The notes: generated by a model not told the origin, from the sequence alone. Shown: positions 34,302 through 44,311, numbered from the stretch's first letter. The stretch is DNA of 64,000 bases from Chitinophaga cymbidii (GCF_007992715.1 NZ_BKAU01000001.1:868001-932000), one strand, 5' to 3'. Numbers and translations are program-made.

Positions 34302-35027
34302 TCACTTCTTTTTGGCCAGCACGTATTCAATGCCGCCCCATATGTGTTGCAGGAATTCAGGCTCCATGTAAGATGCTATCGTGTGGCCCAGTTCCGTATA
34401 GAACATGCGGCCTCCGTCGAAATCACGGCACCAGCTCATGGGGTGATTATCCCCGTTCTTGCCGCCTTCATAGGAATGCTCATCGATTTTGAGCAATACA
34501 TGCAGGCCGGGAACGATGCTCTTGAAGTTGTACCATTCATCCTTGCGAATCCAGGTGCTGTCCAGATGACGGGTAGCGGGATGCTCTCTGTCCATCACCT
34601 GCAGCGTTGCGGTCTGCTGGTGCGGATGGCTCAGGAAGTAGGCGCCGACCAGCTGGTTGTACCAGGGCCAGTCGTATTCCGTGTCCGTAGCGGCGTGGAT
34701 ACCAATGTAGCCGCCGCCGTTGCGGATGTACTTTTCCATGACCACCTGCTGTTCATCGTTCAGCACATTGCCGGTGGTATTCAGGAATACGATGGCATTG
34801 TACTTTTTCAGATTTTTTTCTGTGAAGACGGATGCATCTTCGGTAGTGTCCACATCAAAACCTTTTTCAACGCCGAGCTGTATCATGGCCCGTTTTGCGG
34901 TGGGGATGCAGTCGTGGCGGAAGCCGGCCGTTTTCGAGAATACGAGCAGCCGCGGCTTCGCCTTTTTAAAGGAGAAAGCGGTTGCAATGCCGAGGATGCA
35001 GAGTCCTAACAGGAGAAAACGTTTCAT
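34302..35027 (-). CDS. Secreted ThuA-domain protein
   Basis: 241 aa: a signal peptide (LLLGLCILGIATAFSF, up to about residue 20) and a single ThuA domain with LLVFSKTAGFRHDCIP, GGGYIGIHAATDTEYDW and TELGHTIAS. It is close to the first domain of the downstream 1138-residue fusion, so the two are paralogous. ThuA has a class-I-glutamine-amidotransferase-like fold; it is named after a trehalose-utilisation locus but its reaction is unknown. It begins 3 bases after the DUF1080 stop on the same strand, which implies co-transcription. Confidence 0.9.
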   Translation of the reverse strand: MKRFLLLGLCILGIATAFSFKKAKPRLLVFSKTAGFRHDCIPTAKRAMIQLGVEKGFDVDTTEDASVFTEKNLKKYNAIVFLNTTGNVLNDEQQVVMEKYIRNGGGYIGIHAATDTEYDWPWYNQLVGAYFLSHPHQQTATLQVMDREHPATRHLDSTWIRKDEWYNFKSIVPGLHVLLKIDEHSYEGGKNGDNHPMSWCRDFDGGRMFYTELGHTIASYMEPEFLQHIWGGIEYVLAKKK

Positions 35028-35030
35028 ATG

Positions 35031-35756
35031 CTAGAGTTCACGGATCTTGATATTCCTGTACCATACGCCGTCGCCATGGTCCTGCAGCGCGATGTGGCCT
35101 TTTGCAAATGCGCCGAAACCTTTCCAGGTCTTGAATTTGCTGTTAGCTACCAGCTGGTCCCATTCCGGTGTGCCCATGGTTGTTTCAGCGGTCTTTTTAC
35201 CGTTGAGGAACAGGGTGAGATGGCCATCTTTCTTGATGATCTTTGCTTTGTTCCATTCGCCAACGGGCTTTGCGTAGCGGGCGGGTGCGGCGATCAGGTC
35301 GTACAGTTCGCCGGCGTTATGTTTTACGTTCTTGCCGTCCGGATGTTTGTCGTCGTCGATCACCTGCATTTCAGGACCTGTGGAGTAGGTAGCGCCGTAT
35401 TGATCGCCTTCCTGCACGCTGAAGATGATGCCGCTGTTGCCGGCTTCAGCGATCTTCCATTCCAGCTCCAGCTCATAATTTTCGAATTGGTCCACTGTCA
35501 TGAGGTCGCCACCGGAAGCGCCTGCTTTTTTAGCGGCCACATCGAGGTAGAGTGCGCCATCCTGGATTTTCCAGGCGGAGGGAGCTTCCTGTTTTTTGAA
35601 GCCGCGCCAGCCTGCGGTGGTCTTGCCGTCGAACAGCAATTTCCAGCCGGCTTTCTTTTCCTTGCTGGTCAGGGAAGGACCGCCATTCTGGGCCTGCGTG
35701 GAGGCGCATCCTGCCAGTACGCCGAGCAGTAATGCGGATGAGATAAAACGTTTCAT
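35031..35756 (-). CDS. DUF1080 (3-keto-disaccharide hydrolase) lipoprotein
   Basis: 241 aa. Lipobox LAGC near residue 16, then one DUF1080 domain about 33-241 with WKLLFDGKTTAGWRG, LEWKIAEAGNSGIIFSV, GPEMQVIDDDKHPDG and IALQDHGDGVWYRNIKI. Characterised members cleave 3-keto-glycosides. It is tethered outside the inner membrane, whereas the dehydrogenase of the same cluster at 37469 lacks a signal, so the substrate route is not simple. Gap of 35 bases to the cytochrome c gene upstream and 3 bases to ThuA downstream. Confidence 0.92.
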   Translation of the reverse strand: MKRFISSALLLGVLAGCASTQAQNGGPSLTSKEKKAGWKLLFDGKTTAGWRGFKKQEAPSAWKIQDGALYLDVAAKKAGASGGDLMTVDQFENYELELEWKIAEAGNSGIIFSVQEGDQYGATYSTGPEMQVIDDDKHPDGKNVKHNAGELYDLIAAPARYAKPVGEWNKAKIIKKDGHLTLFLNGKKTAETTMGTPEWDQLVANSKFKTWKGFGAFAKGHIALQDHGDGVWYRNIKIREL

Positions 35757-35791
35757 AATATTGTTTATGTTGTGTTTGTCTTTACAAGAAA

Positions 35792-36193
35792 TTATTTTCC
35801 TACGGAGAGGATGTATTTCACCATTTCCTTCGCGTCTTCCTGGGAGATGGTGGGGTGCGGCGCCATGGGAATTTCGCCCCAGTTGCCGGATCCGCCCTTG
35901 ATCACTTTCCCTGCCAGCAGCTCGATGTTGGCGTCTGTTGCTTCATATTTTGCCGCAACTTCCTTGTAAGCCGGCCCGATCAGCTTGGTATCTTCCTGGT
36001 GGCAGGTTTTACAATCCTGCGCGGCGATCAGCTCCTTGCCTTTCCCGGCCACGGACGTTACCATGGAGTTATCGACTACGGCAGGCGTTTCCTCCGCTTT
36101 CTTTTCCTCCGCCTTTTTTTCTTCACCGCCGCCACATGCAGCAAAAAGGACAGCCGTGCTGATAAATAGTGGCGCCCATATTTTCTTCTTCAT
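35792..36193 (-). CDS. Class I cytochrome c lipoprotein
   Basis: 133 aa. Lipobox FAAC (Cys20), a charged Lys/Glu linker with an EEKKAEEKKAEE repeat, then one cytochrome c domain: C61-KT-C64-H65 and distal Met110 in EIPMAPHP. It closely resembles the cytochrome domain inside the 1138-residue fusion (CKTCH, IGPxxxEVAxKY, KGGxGxWGE). Periplasmic electron carrier for a sugar dehydrogenase is the probable role. Gene order isomerase, cytochrome, DUF1080, ThuA is tight. Confidence 0.93.
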   Translation of the reverse strand: MKKKIWAPLFISTAVLFAACGGGEEKKAEEKKAEETPAVVDNSMVTSVAGKGKELIAAQDCKTCHQEDTKLIGPAYKEVAAKYEATDANIELLAGKVIKGGSGNWGEIPMAPHPTISQEDAKEMVKYILSVGK

Positions 36194-36237
36194 TTTTACG
36201 CTTTTAATATAATAATTGAGAAATCGTTTTAGCTGTT

Positions 36238-37290
36238 TTACAGGCCCAAGATACGCCGGTTCAGGTTCTCATCCGCACCGGTGCCGGCAAAATCGTCAAA
36301 TGCCTTTTCGGTAACGCGGATGATGTGGTCGCTGATGAAGGGCGCTCCCTCACGGGCGCCGTCTTCCGGATGTTTCATGCAGCACTCCCATTCCATCACG
36401 GCCCATCCTTCAAAGTTGTATTGCGTCAGCTTGCTGAATACGGCTGAAAAGTCCACCTGCCCATCTCCCAGAGAACGGAAGCGGCCGGGGCGGTCTATCC
36501 AGCCCTGGTAGCCGCCGTACACGCCGGAGCGGCCGGTGGGATTGAATTCCGCGTCTTTTACGTGGAACATCTTTATTTTCTCGTGGTAGATATCGATGTA
36601 TGCGAGGTAGTCCAGGCACTGCAGCACAAAGTGGCTCGGGTCGTACAGGAGGCATGCGCGGGAGTGGTTGCCGGTGGCGGCCAGGAATTGTTCGTAGCTG
36701 GCGCCGTCGTGCAGGTCTTCACCGGGGTGGATCTCGTAGCAGAGGTCGATGCCGTTGGCATCCATTTCATTGAGGATAGGCAGCCAGCGGGCGGCCAGTT
36801 CCTTGAAGCCTGTTTCTACCAGTCCAGCGGGCCTTTGCGGCCAGGGGTACACGGTGTGCCAGAGCAGTGCGCCGCTGAAAGTGGCGTGTGCATTGAGGCC
36901 GAGGTTGCGGCTGGCTTTTGCGGCGTACTTCAGCTGGTCAACGGCCCATTCGGTACGCGCTTTGGCATTGCCGTGCAGTTCCTTGGGCGCGAAGCCGTCG
37001 AACAGTTCGTTGTAGGCAGGGTGTACTGCTACCAGCTGGCCTTGCAGGTGCGTGGACAGCTCGGTGATCTCCATGCCGGCGGATTGTACGATGCCTTTGA
37101 TCTCGTCCGCATAGGTTTTGCTTTCCGCGGCTTTTCTGAGGTCTATCATGCGGGGGTCCCAGGTGGGTATCTGCACGCCTTTGAAACCCAAGCCGGCAGC
37201 CCATTTGCAGATGCCTTCGAGGGTATTGAAAGGTGCTTTGTCGTCCAGGAACTGCGCCAGGAAAATACCTGGTCCTTTGATCGTTCTCAT
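36238..37290 (-). CDS. Sugar phosphate isomerase/epimerase-like TIM-barrel protein
   Basis: 350 aa, cytosolic. AP-endonuclease-2/xylose-isomerase-type barrel with metal-ligand segments CYEIHPGEDLHDG, LLYDPSHFVLQ, MFHVKDAEF and VMEWECCMKHPEDG. In 3-keto-sugar pathways members of this superfamily act after the oxidoreductase, as isomerases or hydratases; the exact reaction here is unknown. It has its own probable promoter region (37291-37400), because a terminator follows the upstream oxidoreductase gene. Confidence 0.87.
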   Translation of the reverse strand: MRTIKGPGIFLAQFLDDKAPFNTLEGICKWAAGLGFKGVQIPTWDPRMIDLRKAAESKTYADEIKGIVQSAGMEITELSTHLQGQLVAVHPAYNELFDGFAPKELHGNAKARTEWAVDQLKYAAKASRNLGLNAHATFSGALLWHTVYPWPQRPAGLVETGFKELAARWLPILNEMDANGIDLCYEIHPGEDLHDGASYEQFLAATGNHSRACLLYDPSHFVLQCLDYLAYIDIYHEKIKMFHVKDAEFNPTGRSGVYGGYQGWIDRPGRFRSLGDGQVDFSAVFSKLTQYNFEGWAVMEWECCMKHPEDGAREGAPFISDHIIRVTEKAFDDFAGTGADENLNRRILGL

Positions 37291-37312
37291 AAACTGTTTC
37301 TTCTGTTAATAA

Positions 37313-37324
37313 TTGACTTGTCAA
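37313..37324. promoter_or_regulatory. TTGAC-TT-GTCAA palindrome before the isomerase gene
   Basis: Perfect 5-bp arms with a two-base centre, 23 bases upstream of the isomerase start. A small operator is possible but such a short palindrome can be chance. Confidence 0.3.
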
Positions 37325-37401
37325 TGGCCAGAAGGAACCCCGCACTAACATCCCTGTGTGAGAAATCTCATGCCCGGTTTCCTTACTGTTTAAAAAATCT
37401 G

Positions 37402-37437
37402 AAGATCAGTGCTTTCATTGCTTCCGGCACTGATCTT
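37402..37437 (-). terminator. Terminator after the cytosolic oxidoreductase gene
   Basis: 11-bp stem AAGATCAGTGC / GCACTGATCTT; on the minus strand a run of six T follows within a few bases. A second small hairpin (GGACCTG / CAGGTCC) lies between it and the stop codon. It divides the cluster into a permease-dehydrogenase unit and an isomerase-to-ThuA unit. Confidence 0.7.
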
Positions 37438-37468
37438 TATCTGGTGGGGACCTGATTTTGCGCAGGTC

Positions 37469-38632
37469 CTATATTTCAAATTTCGTCCATTTCTGGTCGC
37501 TGGCGGATGACTTCACTACGGTGTCTATGAACGCCATGCCGCGGATGCCTTCTTCCACGCCGGGGAAATCGAGTGCTTCGGGGGCTGCTTTACCACCATC
37601 GATCTTTGCCTGGAGGGTCAGCGCGAAGTTGCGGTAGAGGTTGCCGAATGCTTCCAGGTATCCTTCGGGGTGACCGCCCGGGGTACGGCAGTTGTGGGTA
37701 GCATAGCTGCTCAGGTGCGCGTTGCCGCCGCCTGCGCGGAGGATCTCCGTGGGTTTTTCCAGCCATTTCACCAGCAGGGTGTTCGGCTCCTGCTGCGCCC
37801 ATTCGAGGCCGCCTTTCTCGCCATACACGCGGATCTTGAGCGCATTCTCTTCGCCCGCGGCCACCTGTGAAGCTTGCAATACGCCCGCAGCGCCATCTTC
37901 AAAACGCATCAGCACCGCGCCGTCATCGTCGAGCAAGCGGCCTTCCACCTGAACCAGCAGGTCAGCGCATAGCTTGTCAACTTTCTGGCCAGTGATGTAT
38001 TCCGCGAGGTTGAATGCGTGGGTGCCGATGTCGCCGAACGCGCCGCTTTTCCCGGAGCGTTTGGGATCGGTACGCCATGCGGCCTGTGCGTTGCCTTCAC
38101 GCTCGCTCATTTTGCTGAGCCAGCCCTGCGGGTATTCCACCCATACCTTCCTGATCTTGCCCAGGGCGCCGGCTTTCACCATTTGCTTCGCCTGCTTGAC
38201 CATCGGGTAACCGGTGTAAGTATGTGTGAGCAGGAGCGACAGACCGGTCTGTTCCTGCTTGGCTTTGAGTTGTTTGGCTTCGTCCAGCGTGAAGGTGATA
38301 GGCTTTTCTATCACTACGTGGAAACCCTTGTCCAGCGCCATCATAGCGGGTTCAAAGTGTGCGAAGTTGGGCGTAACGATGGTGATGAAGTCCAGCCTTT
38401 TGCCAGCCGGCATGGCCGCTTCTTTTTCGAGCATGGTTTTAAAGTCCGTGTAGATGCGGTCTTCATCCAGGAACAGCGAGCGTCCTGAATCCTGTGCTAC
38501 TTCGGGGTTAATGCTCAATGCGCCCGCTTTCAGTTCAATCAGCCCGTCCATATTGGCCGCAATGCGGTGGATGGCTCCGATGAAGGCGTCTTTTCCGCCT
38601 CCGATCATTCCCATTCTGAGTTTTCTGTTCAT
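37469..38632 (-). CDS. Cytosolic Gfo/Idh/MocA-family oxidoreductase
   Basis: 387 aa, no signal peptide. Rossmann motif GMIGGGKDAFIGAIHR near the N-terminus, the EKP motif in VVIEKPITFTLDEA, and the C-terminal domain with GAFGDIGTHAFNLAEYITG holding the catalytic-site His. Members oxidise sugars, cyclitols or glycosides with NAD(P). The neighbours (sugar permease, TIM-barrel isomerase, DUF1080) suggest oxidation of an imported disaccharide or monosaccharide. It lies 32 bases after the permease gene and is followed by a terminator. Confidence 0.92.
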   Translation of the reverse strand: MNRKLRMGMIGGGKDAFIGAIHRIAANMDGLIELKAGALSINPEVAQDSGRSLFLDEDRIYTDFKTMLEKEAAMPAGKRLDFITIVTPNFAHFEPAMMALDKGFHVVIEKPITFTLDEAKQLKAKQEQTGLSLLLTHTYTGYPMVKQAKQMVKAGALGKIRKVWVEYPQGWLSKMSEREGNAQAAWRTDPKRSGKSGAFGDIGTHAFNLAEYITGQKVDKLCADLLVQVEGRLLDDDGAVLMRFEDGAAGVLQASQVAAGEENALKIRVYGEKGGLEWAQQEPNTLLVKWLEKPTEILRAGGGNAHLSSYATHNCRTPGGHPEGYLEAFGNLYRNFALTLQAKIDGGKAAPEALDFPGVEEGIRGMAFIDTVVKSSASDQKWTKFEI

Positions 38633-38664
38633 ACTAACTAAAATATTCGATTACTGTTTTTCAA

Positions 38665-39954
38665 TTATGCTGTCTGTGTATGCAATGTCTGTTTCTTTTT
38701 TCCTCTCATGTAGAAGAAAAGACCGGCAAATGCCACGATCAGGATCACGGGGATCACCAGTGTTACATTGATGATCTCGGGACCGGCAACGGCCTGTGCC
38801 TGCTGGAAGGCCGTAGCTTCAGCAGTACCGGGGGTGGCGGAACGGTAAGTATCCAGTGAAGCGCCCGCGGGCAGGTTCTTGGCGATGATGCTGTCGTAGA
38901 AACCGCCCATGAAGAAAGTATATACGGATACGGCGAACATGCCTGCGCCGCCCACGAGGTTCATGCCGAGGGCGCCTGATTCCGGAATATTTTCAGAAAC
39001 GAAACCGAGCATGGTAGGCCAGAAATAAGTGATGCCGATGCCGAAGATCACGGCTGCCACAAAGAGCATGGTGCCGGACATGCTGCCCATCATATAAAGG
39101 CCGAGGGCGGAAAAGATGGCAGAGGCCAGCAGTACGCCGGTGGGGGACATTTTGTGTACAACGGGACCAGCCACCGCGCGACCCAATACCTGCACGCCGG
39201 CAGTGAGCGCCAGCACCAGGAGGCCGTATTCCGTTACGTTCTTGAGCAATATTTCGATCCACTGGTTGGTGAACAGTTCTGTAATGGCTGTTCCGAACAT
39301 GCAGATGAAGATGAAGATGAATAAGGGGCTTGCGATGGAACGGTACATCTGGCTGTTGGAAACACCGGCGGCCACACGCTCTGTAACGGGGAAGTCGAGT
39401 TTCAGGAACAGGAAACCATAGATCAGCGTGGGGATCAGCATGGTGGCTACCTGTATCTGCCAGCCGATGTTCACCTGGTTCAGGAAGAACACAATGAGGC
39501 TGCCTATCACGATACCGCCGGGGAACCAGAGGTGAAAGTGGTTCAGCTTGGTGGTTTTATTGTCCGGGAAAATGGTTGCTACCAGCGGGTTACAGGCAGC
39601 TTCCACCGTACCGTTCGCCATGCCGATGAACAGTGTGGATATGAACAGCGGCCAGAAGCCTGATGCGAACCAGGGAGTGCAGATGGTCAGCAGAATGCCG
39701 ATGAGGTGCAGCAGGAACGCTGCTACCAGCAGCCTTTTCATGCCGATGGCATCCACAATGAAACCGCCGATCACTACGGCGAGGGGGAAGCCCCAGAACG
39801 CGGTACCGGTGATGATCGCCAGCTCCTGGCCGCTCAGATGAAACTGTACGCCAAGCTGGCCGAGAATACCGGCGCGGATTCCAAAGGACAGAGAGGTAAC
39901 GAGCAACGCAAGGCAGCTCGCAACAAAAAGCTTATTAGGCTGTATCTGCTTCAT
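38665..39954 (-). CDS. MFS sugar permease (fucose-permease-like)
   Basis: 429 aa with 12 predicted membrane helices. The general appearance (GQLGVQFHLSGQELAIITG, GFIVDAIGMKRL, NHFHLWFPGGIVIGS) is that of FHS/NNP-type major facilitator permeases that carry sugars with protons. It is the first gene of the cluster, so it likely imports the substrate for the dehydrogenase 32 bases downstream. An AAACGTTT palindrome lies 36 bases before the start codon. Confidence 0.87.
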   Translation of the reverse strand: MKQIQPNKLFVASCLALLVTSLSFGIRAGILGQLGVQFHLSGQELAIITGTAFWGFPLAVVIGGFIVDAIGMKRLLVAAFLLHLIGILLTICTPWFASGFWPLFISTLFIGMANGTVEAACNPLVATIFPDNKTTKLNHFHLWFPGGIVIGSLIVFFLNQVNIGWQIQVATMLIPTLIYGFLFLKLDFPVTERVAAGVSNSQMYRSIASPLFIFIFICMFGTAITELFTNQWIEILLKNVTEYGLLVLALTAGVQVLGRAVAGPVVHKMSPTGVLLASAIFSALGLYMMGSMSGTMLFVAAVIFGIGITYFWPTMLGFVSENIPESGALGMNLVGGAGMFAVSVYTFFMGGFYDSIIAKNLPAGASLDTYRSATPGTAEATAFQQAQAVAGPEIINVTLVIPVILIVAFAGLFFYMRGKKKQTLHTQTA

Positions 39955-40259
39955 ATACGTGATTTTGTAAAAATTTAATGGTCCAAATAAAACGTTTAAA
40001 TTTATAAAAAGTATTTACATATTTTTATCTTTTTGTGATAAGATAACTGCTTTAGGTGAATATTCCATCACCCGAATTTTCTTTATCGATAATTTCCACC
40101 CCATCCCCCCAAAAATTCCTAATTTTACAAGCCTCCGGAAAACAGGCTGCTCTGCCACCTTGTCACAACTGCCGTTCCGGGCGTAATATTTGACTGTACA
40201 ACCATACGCAGGGCTCCTGTGTGAGGTTACATTTATCCATACGAAATCGAAATTTTAAC
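39955..40259. other. Divergent intergenic region, MFS permease and secA
   Basis: About 300 AT-rich bases without a coding frame, holding both divergent promoters. The only distinct element seen is the AAACGTTT palindrome. Confidence 0.5.
39990..39997. promoter_or_regulatory. AAACGTTT palindrome, possible LacI-type operator
   Basis: CG-centred 8-bp palindrome inside the permease promoter region; on the minus strand it is followed at once by TTATTTGG, a -7-like element. The site is short and is proposed only because of its position. Confidence 0.3.
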
Positions 40260-43200
40260 ATGCTAGGTTTTTTAACAAAGCTTTTTGGAGGAAACAAGTC
40301 TGATCGCGATATCAAGCTGATCCTCCCTGTTGTGAAGCAGATCAACGAGGAATACGAAAAACTGTCATCCCTGCCTATCGACGAACTGCGCAACAAAACG
40401 CAGGAATTCCGCACCCGCATCAAAGAACATCTCGCCGATACCGATAAGGAAATTGCAGATAAAAAGGCTTCCGCAGAAAATGAGGAAGACGTGAACGTAA
40501 AGGACCTCACCTACAAGGAAATCGACAAACTCATCAAGCAACGCGATAAACAGATCGAGGAAATCCTGGAGCAGCTGCTGCCGGAAGCCTTCGCTGTTGT
40601 AAAAGAAACTGCCCGCCGCCTGAAAGAAAGCACCGTTATCACTGCCCGCGCCACGGAGCTGGACCGGCAGCTGGCGGTGAAAAAGGACTATGTGACCATT
40701 GAAGGTGACAAAGTGACCTGGAAAAACTCCTGGATCGCCGGCGGCACCGAAGTGACCTGGAACATGGTGCACTACGACGTACAGCTGATAGGCGGCTCCG
40801 TACTGCACCAGGGCAAGATCGCGGAAATGGCCACCGGTGAAGGTAAAACGCTCGTGTCTACCCTCCCGGCTTACCTCAACGCACTGGCCGGCGAAGGCGT
40901 GCACGTGGTGACGGTGAACGATTACCTCGCCCGCCGTGACTCCGAATGGAACGGCCCCCTCTTCGAATTCCTCGGCATCACCGTGGATTGCATTGACAAA
41001 CATCAGCCGCACTCCCCCGAGCGCCGCGCCGCCTACCTGGCAGATATCACCTACGGCACCAATAACGAATTCGGTTTCGACTACCTGCGTGACAACATGG
41101 TGCACAGCCCTGAAGAAATGGTGCAGCGCAAACACCATTTTGCCATGGTGGATGAGGTGGACAGCGTACTGGTCGATGACGCGCGTACGCCGCTGATCAT
41201 CTCCGGCCCGATCCCCCGTGGCGACGAGCAGGAGTTCCACGCACTGAAGCCCCGCATCCAGCGCCTCGTGGAAGAGCAGCGCAAAGTGGTGAACCAGTAC
41301 CTCCTCGAAGCCAAGAAATTGATTGCAGAAGGGAAAGACGACCCCAAAACCGGTGGTCTTGCCCTGATGCGCGCATGGCGCGGCCTTCCCAAGAACAGCG
41401 CCACCATCAAATACCTCAGCGAGCCCGGCATCAAAGTACTGCAGCAAAAAGCAGAGAACTACTACATTGCCGACCAGCAGCGCGAAATGCCGAAAGTGGA
41501 CGAAGGGCTGTTCTTTCACATCGAAGAAAAAAATAACAGCGTAGACCTCACCGAAAAAGGCATCGCCCTTATCACCGGCTCCGGAGAAGATCCCAACTTC
41601 TTCCTCCTGCCGGACGTAGGCGCCGAAATAGCAGAACTGGAAAAGCTGGAACTGAACGCAGAAGAGAAAATGCAACGGAAAGACCAGCTGCTGCAGGATT
41701 TCGCCATTAAATCAGAACGCATTCACTCCGTGCAGCAATTGCTGAAAGCATATACCCTCTTTGAAAAAGACGTGGAATATGTGGTGATGGACGGAAAAGT
41801 GAAGATCGTGGATGAACAGACCGGCCGTATCCTGGATGGACGCCGTTATTCAGACGGGCTGCACCAGGCGATAGAAGCGAAAGAAAATGTGAAAGTGGAA
41901 GCTGCCACACAGACCTTCGCCACCATCACCCTGCAGAACTACTTCCGTATGTACCACAAGCTGGCCGGTATGACCGGTACGGCGGTAACGGAAGCCGGTG
42001 AGTTCTGGGAAATTTACAAGCTGGACGTGGTGACCATCCCCACCAACCTCCCCATCACCCGTAAAGATGCGGAAGACCTGGTGTATAAAACGAAACGCGA
42101 CAAATACAAAGCCGTTATCAACGAGATCAAAACCTTGAAAGAAGCGGGCCGGCCGGTGCTGGTGGGTACCACTTCCGTAGAGGTGTCCGAACTGCTGGGC
42201 AAAATGCTCACGTTCGAGAAGATCCCGCACAACGTACTCAACGCCAAGCAGCACGCCCGTGAAGCACAGATCGTTGCCGAAGCGGGGCTCGCAGGCGCCG
42301 TGACCATCGCCACCAACATGGCCGGTCGTGGTACGGACATCAAGCTCGGACCCGGCGTGAAAGATGCCGGCGGTCTCGCCATCATCGGTACGGAAAGGCA
42401 TGAAAGCCGCCGTGTGGACAGACAGCTCCGCGGCCGTGCCGGCCGTCAGGGCGACCCGGGTACTTCCCAGTTCTTCGTATCCCTGGAAGACGACCTGATG
42501 CGCATGTTCGGCTCCGACCGCATCGCCTCGCTGATGGACCGCATGGGATACAAGGAAGGCGAAGTGATCCAGCACAGCATGATCACCCGCTCCATTGAAC
42601 GCGCGCAAAAGAAAGTGGAAGAGAACAACTTCGGCATCCGTAAACGCCTGCTGGAGTATGACGACGTGATGAACAAGCAGCGCTCCGTGATCTACAGCAA
42701 GCGTAACCACGCCCTCTTCGGCGAACGCCTCGCCATAGACATCGACAATGCATTCTATGACGTAGCGGAAAACCTGGTGAACATCCACCGCGAAAGCGGC
42801 GATCACGAAGCATTCAAGCTGGAAGTGATCATGAACTTCGCTACCGACACCTCCATCACACCGGAAGAACTGGCCAAGAACAGCGTGCAGGAAACCGCCG
42901 GCAAGCTGTACGAAGAAGCCAAGGAAAACTACCGCCGCAGAAATACAGAGCTCATGAACGGCACCCTCCCCGTGATCAAAAAGATCTTCCAGGAGCAGGG
43001 CAGCCACATCGAGAATATATCTATTCCTTTTACAGACGGCAAAAAAGGCGTGAACGTGCTGGCGCCGCTGAAAAAAGTAGTGGACACCGAAGGCCGCGAA
43101 ACCGTTGCAGCACTGGAACGCAGCATTACGCTGGCTTTGATAGACGAATCCTGGAAAGAACACCTCCGCGCGATGGACGACCTGAAGCAGTCCGTGCAAA

Positions 43201-43580
43201 GCGCCGTGTACGAGCAGAAAGATCCCTTGCTGATCTACAAGTTCGAAGCTTTCAATCTCTTCAAACAGATGGATGGCGAAACCAGCCGCGAGATCGTATC
43301 TTTCCTCTGCAAGTGCGGCATCCCCGGAGAAAGGAATGACCAGGAGCAGATCAGGGAAGGACGTGAGCAGAAAACAGACATGAGCCGCATGCGCGCATCC
43401 CATCATGAATTTGAGGAAGCGCCGGCAGGTAACGGCCGCCGCGAGCAGCCGGAATACGCGCCCACGGAAGAGCAGCACCGTCCCGAACCGGTACGTGTTG
43501 GCCCGAAAGTAGGCCGCAACGATCCCTGCCCCTGCGGTAGCGGAAAGAAGTACAAACAATGTCACGGTAAAGACCTGTAG
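40260..43580 (+). CDS. secA: Preprotein translocase ATPase SecA
   Basis: 1106 aa from the ATG at 40260 ([11 protein letters not shown]); the frame continues 13 codons upstream, but this is the normal SecA N-terminus. Walker A ATGEGKT at 191-197, DEVD box 298-301 in [16 protein letters not shown], helicase motifs [12 protein letters not shown] and [18 protein letters not shown], split here in two. The C-terminal zinc motif [13 protein letters not shown] binds SecB or ribosome partners. Length above the E. coli protein reflects insertions typical of this phylum. A strong hairpin follows the stop. Confidence 0.98.
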   Translation: MLGFLTKLFGGNKSDRDIKLILPVVKQINEEYEKLSSLPIDELRNKTQEFRTRIKEHLADTDKEIADKKASAENEEDVNVKDLTYKEIDKLIKQRDKQIEEILEQLLPEAFAVVKETARRLKESTVITARATELDRQLAVKKDYVTIEGDKVTWKNSWIAGGTEVTWNMVHYDVQLIGGSVLHQGKIAEMATGEGKTLVSTLPAYLNALAGEGVHVVTVNDYLARRDSEWNGPLFEFLGITVDCIDKHQPHSPERRAAYLADITYGTNNEFGFDYLRDNMVHSPEEMVQRKHHFAMVDEVDSVLVDDARTPLIISGPIPRGDEQEFHALKPRIQRLVEEQRKVVNQYLLEAKKLIAEGKDDPKTGGLALMRAWRGLPKNSATIKYLSEPGIKVLQQKAENYYIADQQREMPKVDEGLFFHIEEKNNSVDLTEKGIALITGSGEDPNFFLLPDVGAEIAELEKLELNAEEKMQRKDQLLQDFAIKSERIHSVQQLLKAYTLFEKDVEYVVMDGKVKIVDEQTGRILDGRRYSDGLHQAIEAKENVKVEAATQTFATITLQNYFRMYHKLAGMTGTAVTEAGEFWEIYKLDVVTIPTNLPITRKDAEDLVYKTKRDKYKAVINEIKTLKEAGRPVLVGTTSVEVSELLGKMLTFEKIPHNVLNAKQHAREAQIVAEAGLAGAVTIATNMAGRGTDIKLGPGVKDAGGLAIIGTERHESRRVDRQLRGRAGRQGDPGTSQFFVSLEDDLMRMFGSDRIASLMDRMGYKEGEVIQHSMITRSIERAQKKVEENNFGIRKRLLEYDDVMNKQRSVIYSKRNHALFGERLAIDIDNAFYDVAENLVNIHRESGDHEAFKLEVIMNFATDTSITPEELAKNSVQETAGKLYEEAKENYRRRNTELMNGTLPVIKKIFQEQGSHIENISIPFTDGKKGVNVLAPLKKVVDTEGRETVAALERSITLALIDESWKEHLRAMDDLKQSVQSAVYEQKDPLLIYKFEAFNLFKQMDGETSREIVSFLCKCGIPGERNDQEQIREGREQKTDMSRMRASHHEFEEAPAGNGRREQPEYAPTEEQHRPEPVRVGPKVGRNDPCPCGSGKKYKQCHGKDL

Positions 43581-43596
43581 TCACCATACTTTCATT

Positions 43597-43641
43597 GCAA
43601 TAACGGAGTTACACAGGCCGCCTGCGTAGCTCCGTTATTGC
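43597..43641 (+). terminator. secA terminator
   Basis: 12-bp stem GCAATAACGGAG / CTCCGTTATTGC extended by TTAC/GTAG, followed by TTT. It ends 13 bases before deoC. Confidence 0.75.
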
Positions 43642-43654
43642 TTTAAGCAGCCAT

Positions 43655-44311
43655 ATGCAACTGAACCGCTATATCGACCATACGATATTGAAACCGACCA
43701 CCACCCTGGAGGATATTAAAAAGCTCTGCATGGAAGCCGTGGAATACGACTTCGCCGCCGTATGCGTGCCGCCGCCTTTTGTGAAGCTCGCGAAGAGCTT
43801 CGTGGGCAGCACCCATACCAAAACAGCCACCGTTATCGGTTTCCCCTTCGGATATTCCGCCATTGAGGCCAAAGTGGCCGAAAGCGTGCTGGCCATTATC
43901 GATGAAGCGGACGAGCTGGACATGGTGGCGAACATCCTCGCGATCCGCAACGGGGACTGGGCTTACCTCGAAAAAGAGATCGCCACCATTATGCCCATTA
44001 TCCGCAATAAACAGCGGGTGATCAAGGTGATCATCGAAAGTGGCATATTATTGGAGGAAGAAATCATCAGGTGCTGCGAGCTGTATGCGCGCCACGGGGT
44101 CGATTTTGTGAAAACGTCCACCGGCTACGCGGAAAAGGGCGCCAGCGTGGAGGCCGTGCAGCTGATGCGCAAGCATCTGCCGGCAAATATACAGATCAAG
44201 GCTTCCGGAGGGATTCGTACCTTTGCCTTTGCGGAAGAGCTGGTGAATGCCGGCGCCACCCGGATAGGAGCCAGCGCCAGCGTGGAGCTGATGCAGCAGG
44301 CATTGCAGTGA
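43655..44311 (+). CDS. deoC: Deoxyribose-phosphate aldolase
   Basis: 218 aa. The catalytic residues of DERA are all in place: Asp89 in ADELDMV, the Schiff-base Lys153 in FVKTSTGYA and Lys182 in IKASGGIRT. The enzyme cleaves 2-deoxyribose-5-phosphate to glyceraldehyde-3-phosphate and acetaldehyde in the cytoplasm, feeding nucleoside carbon into glycolysis. Length is that of the short bacterial class. It lies between the secA terminator and a SPOR gene and shows no functional link to either. Confidence 0.96.
   Translation: MQLNRYIDHTILKPTTTLEDIKKLCMEAVEYDFAAVCVPPPFVKLAKSFVGSTHTKTATVIGFPFGYSAIEAKVAESVLAIIDEADELDMVANILAIRNGDWAYLEKEIATIMPIIRNKQRVIKVIIESGILLEEEIIRCCELYARHGVDFVKTSTGYAEKGASVEAVQLMRKHLPANIQIKASGGIRTFAFAEELVNAGATRIGASASVELMQQALQ

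Noticed and set aside
41850..43565. 571-codon minus-strand frame opposite secA
   Set aside because: Antisense shadow of a conserved essential gene; GC-rich codon bias opens the opposite frame.
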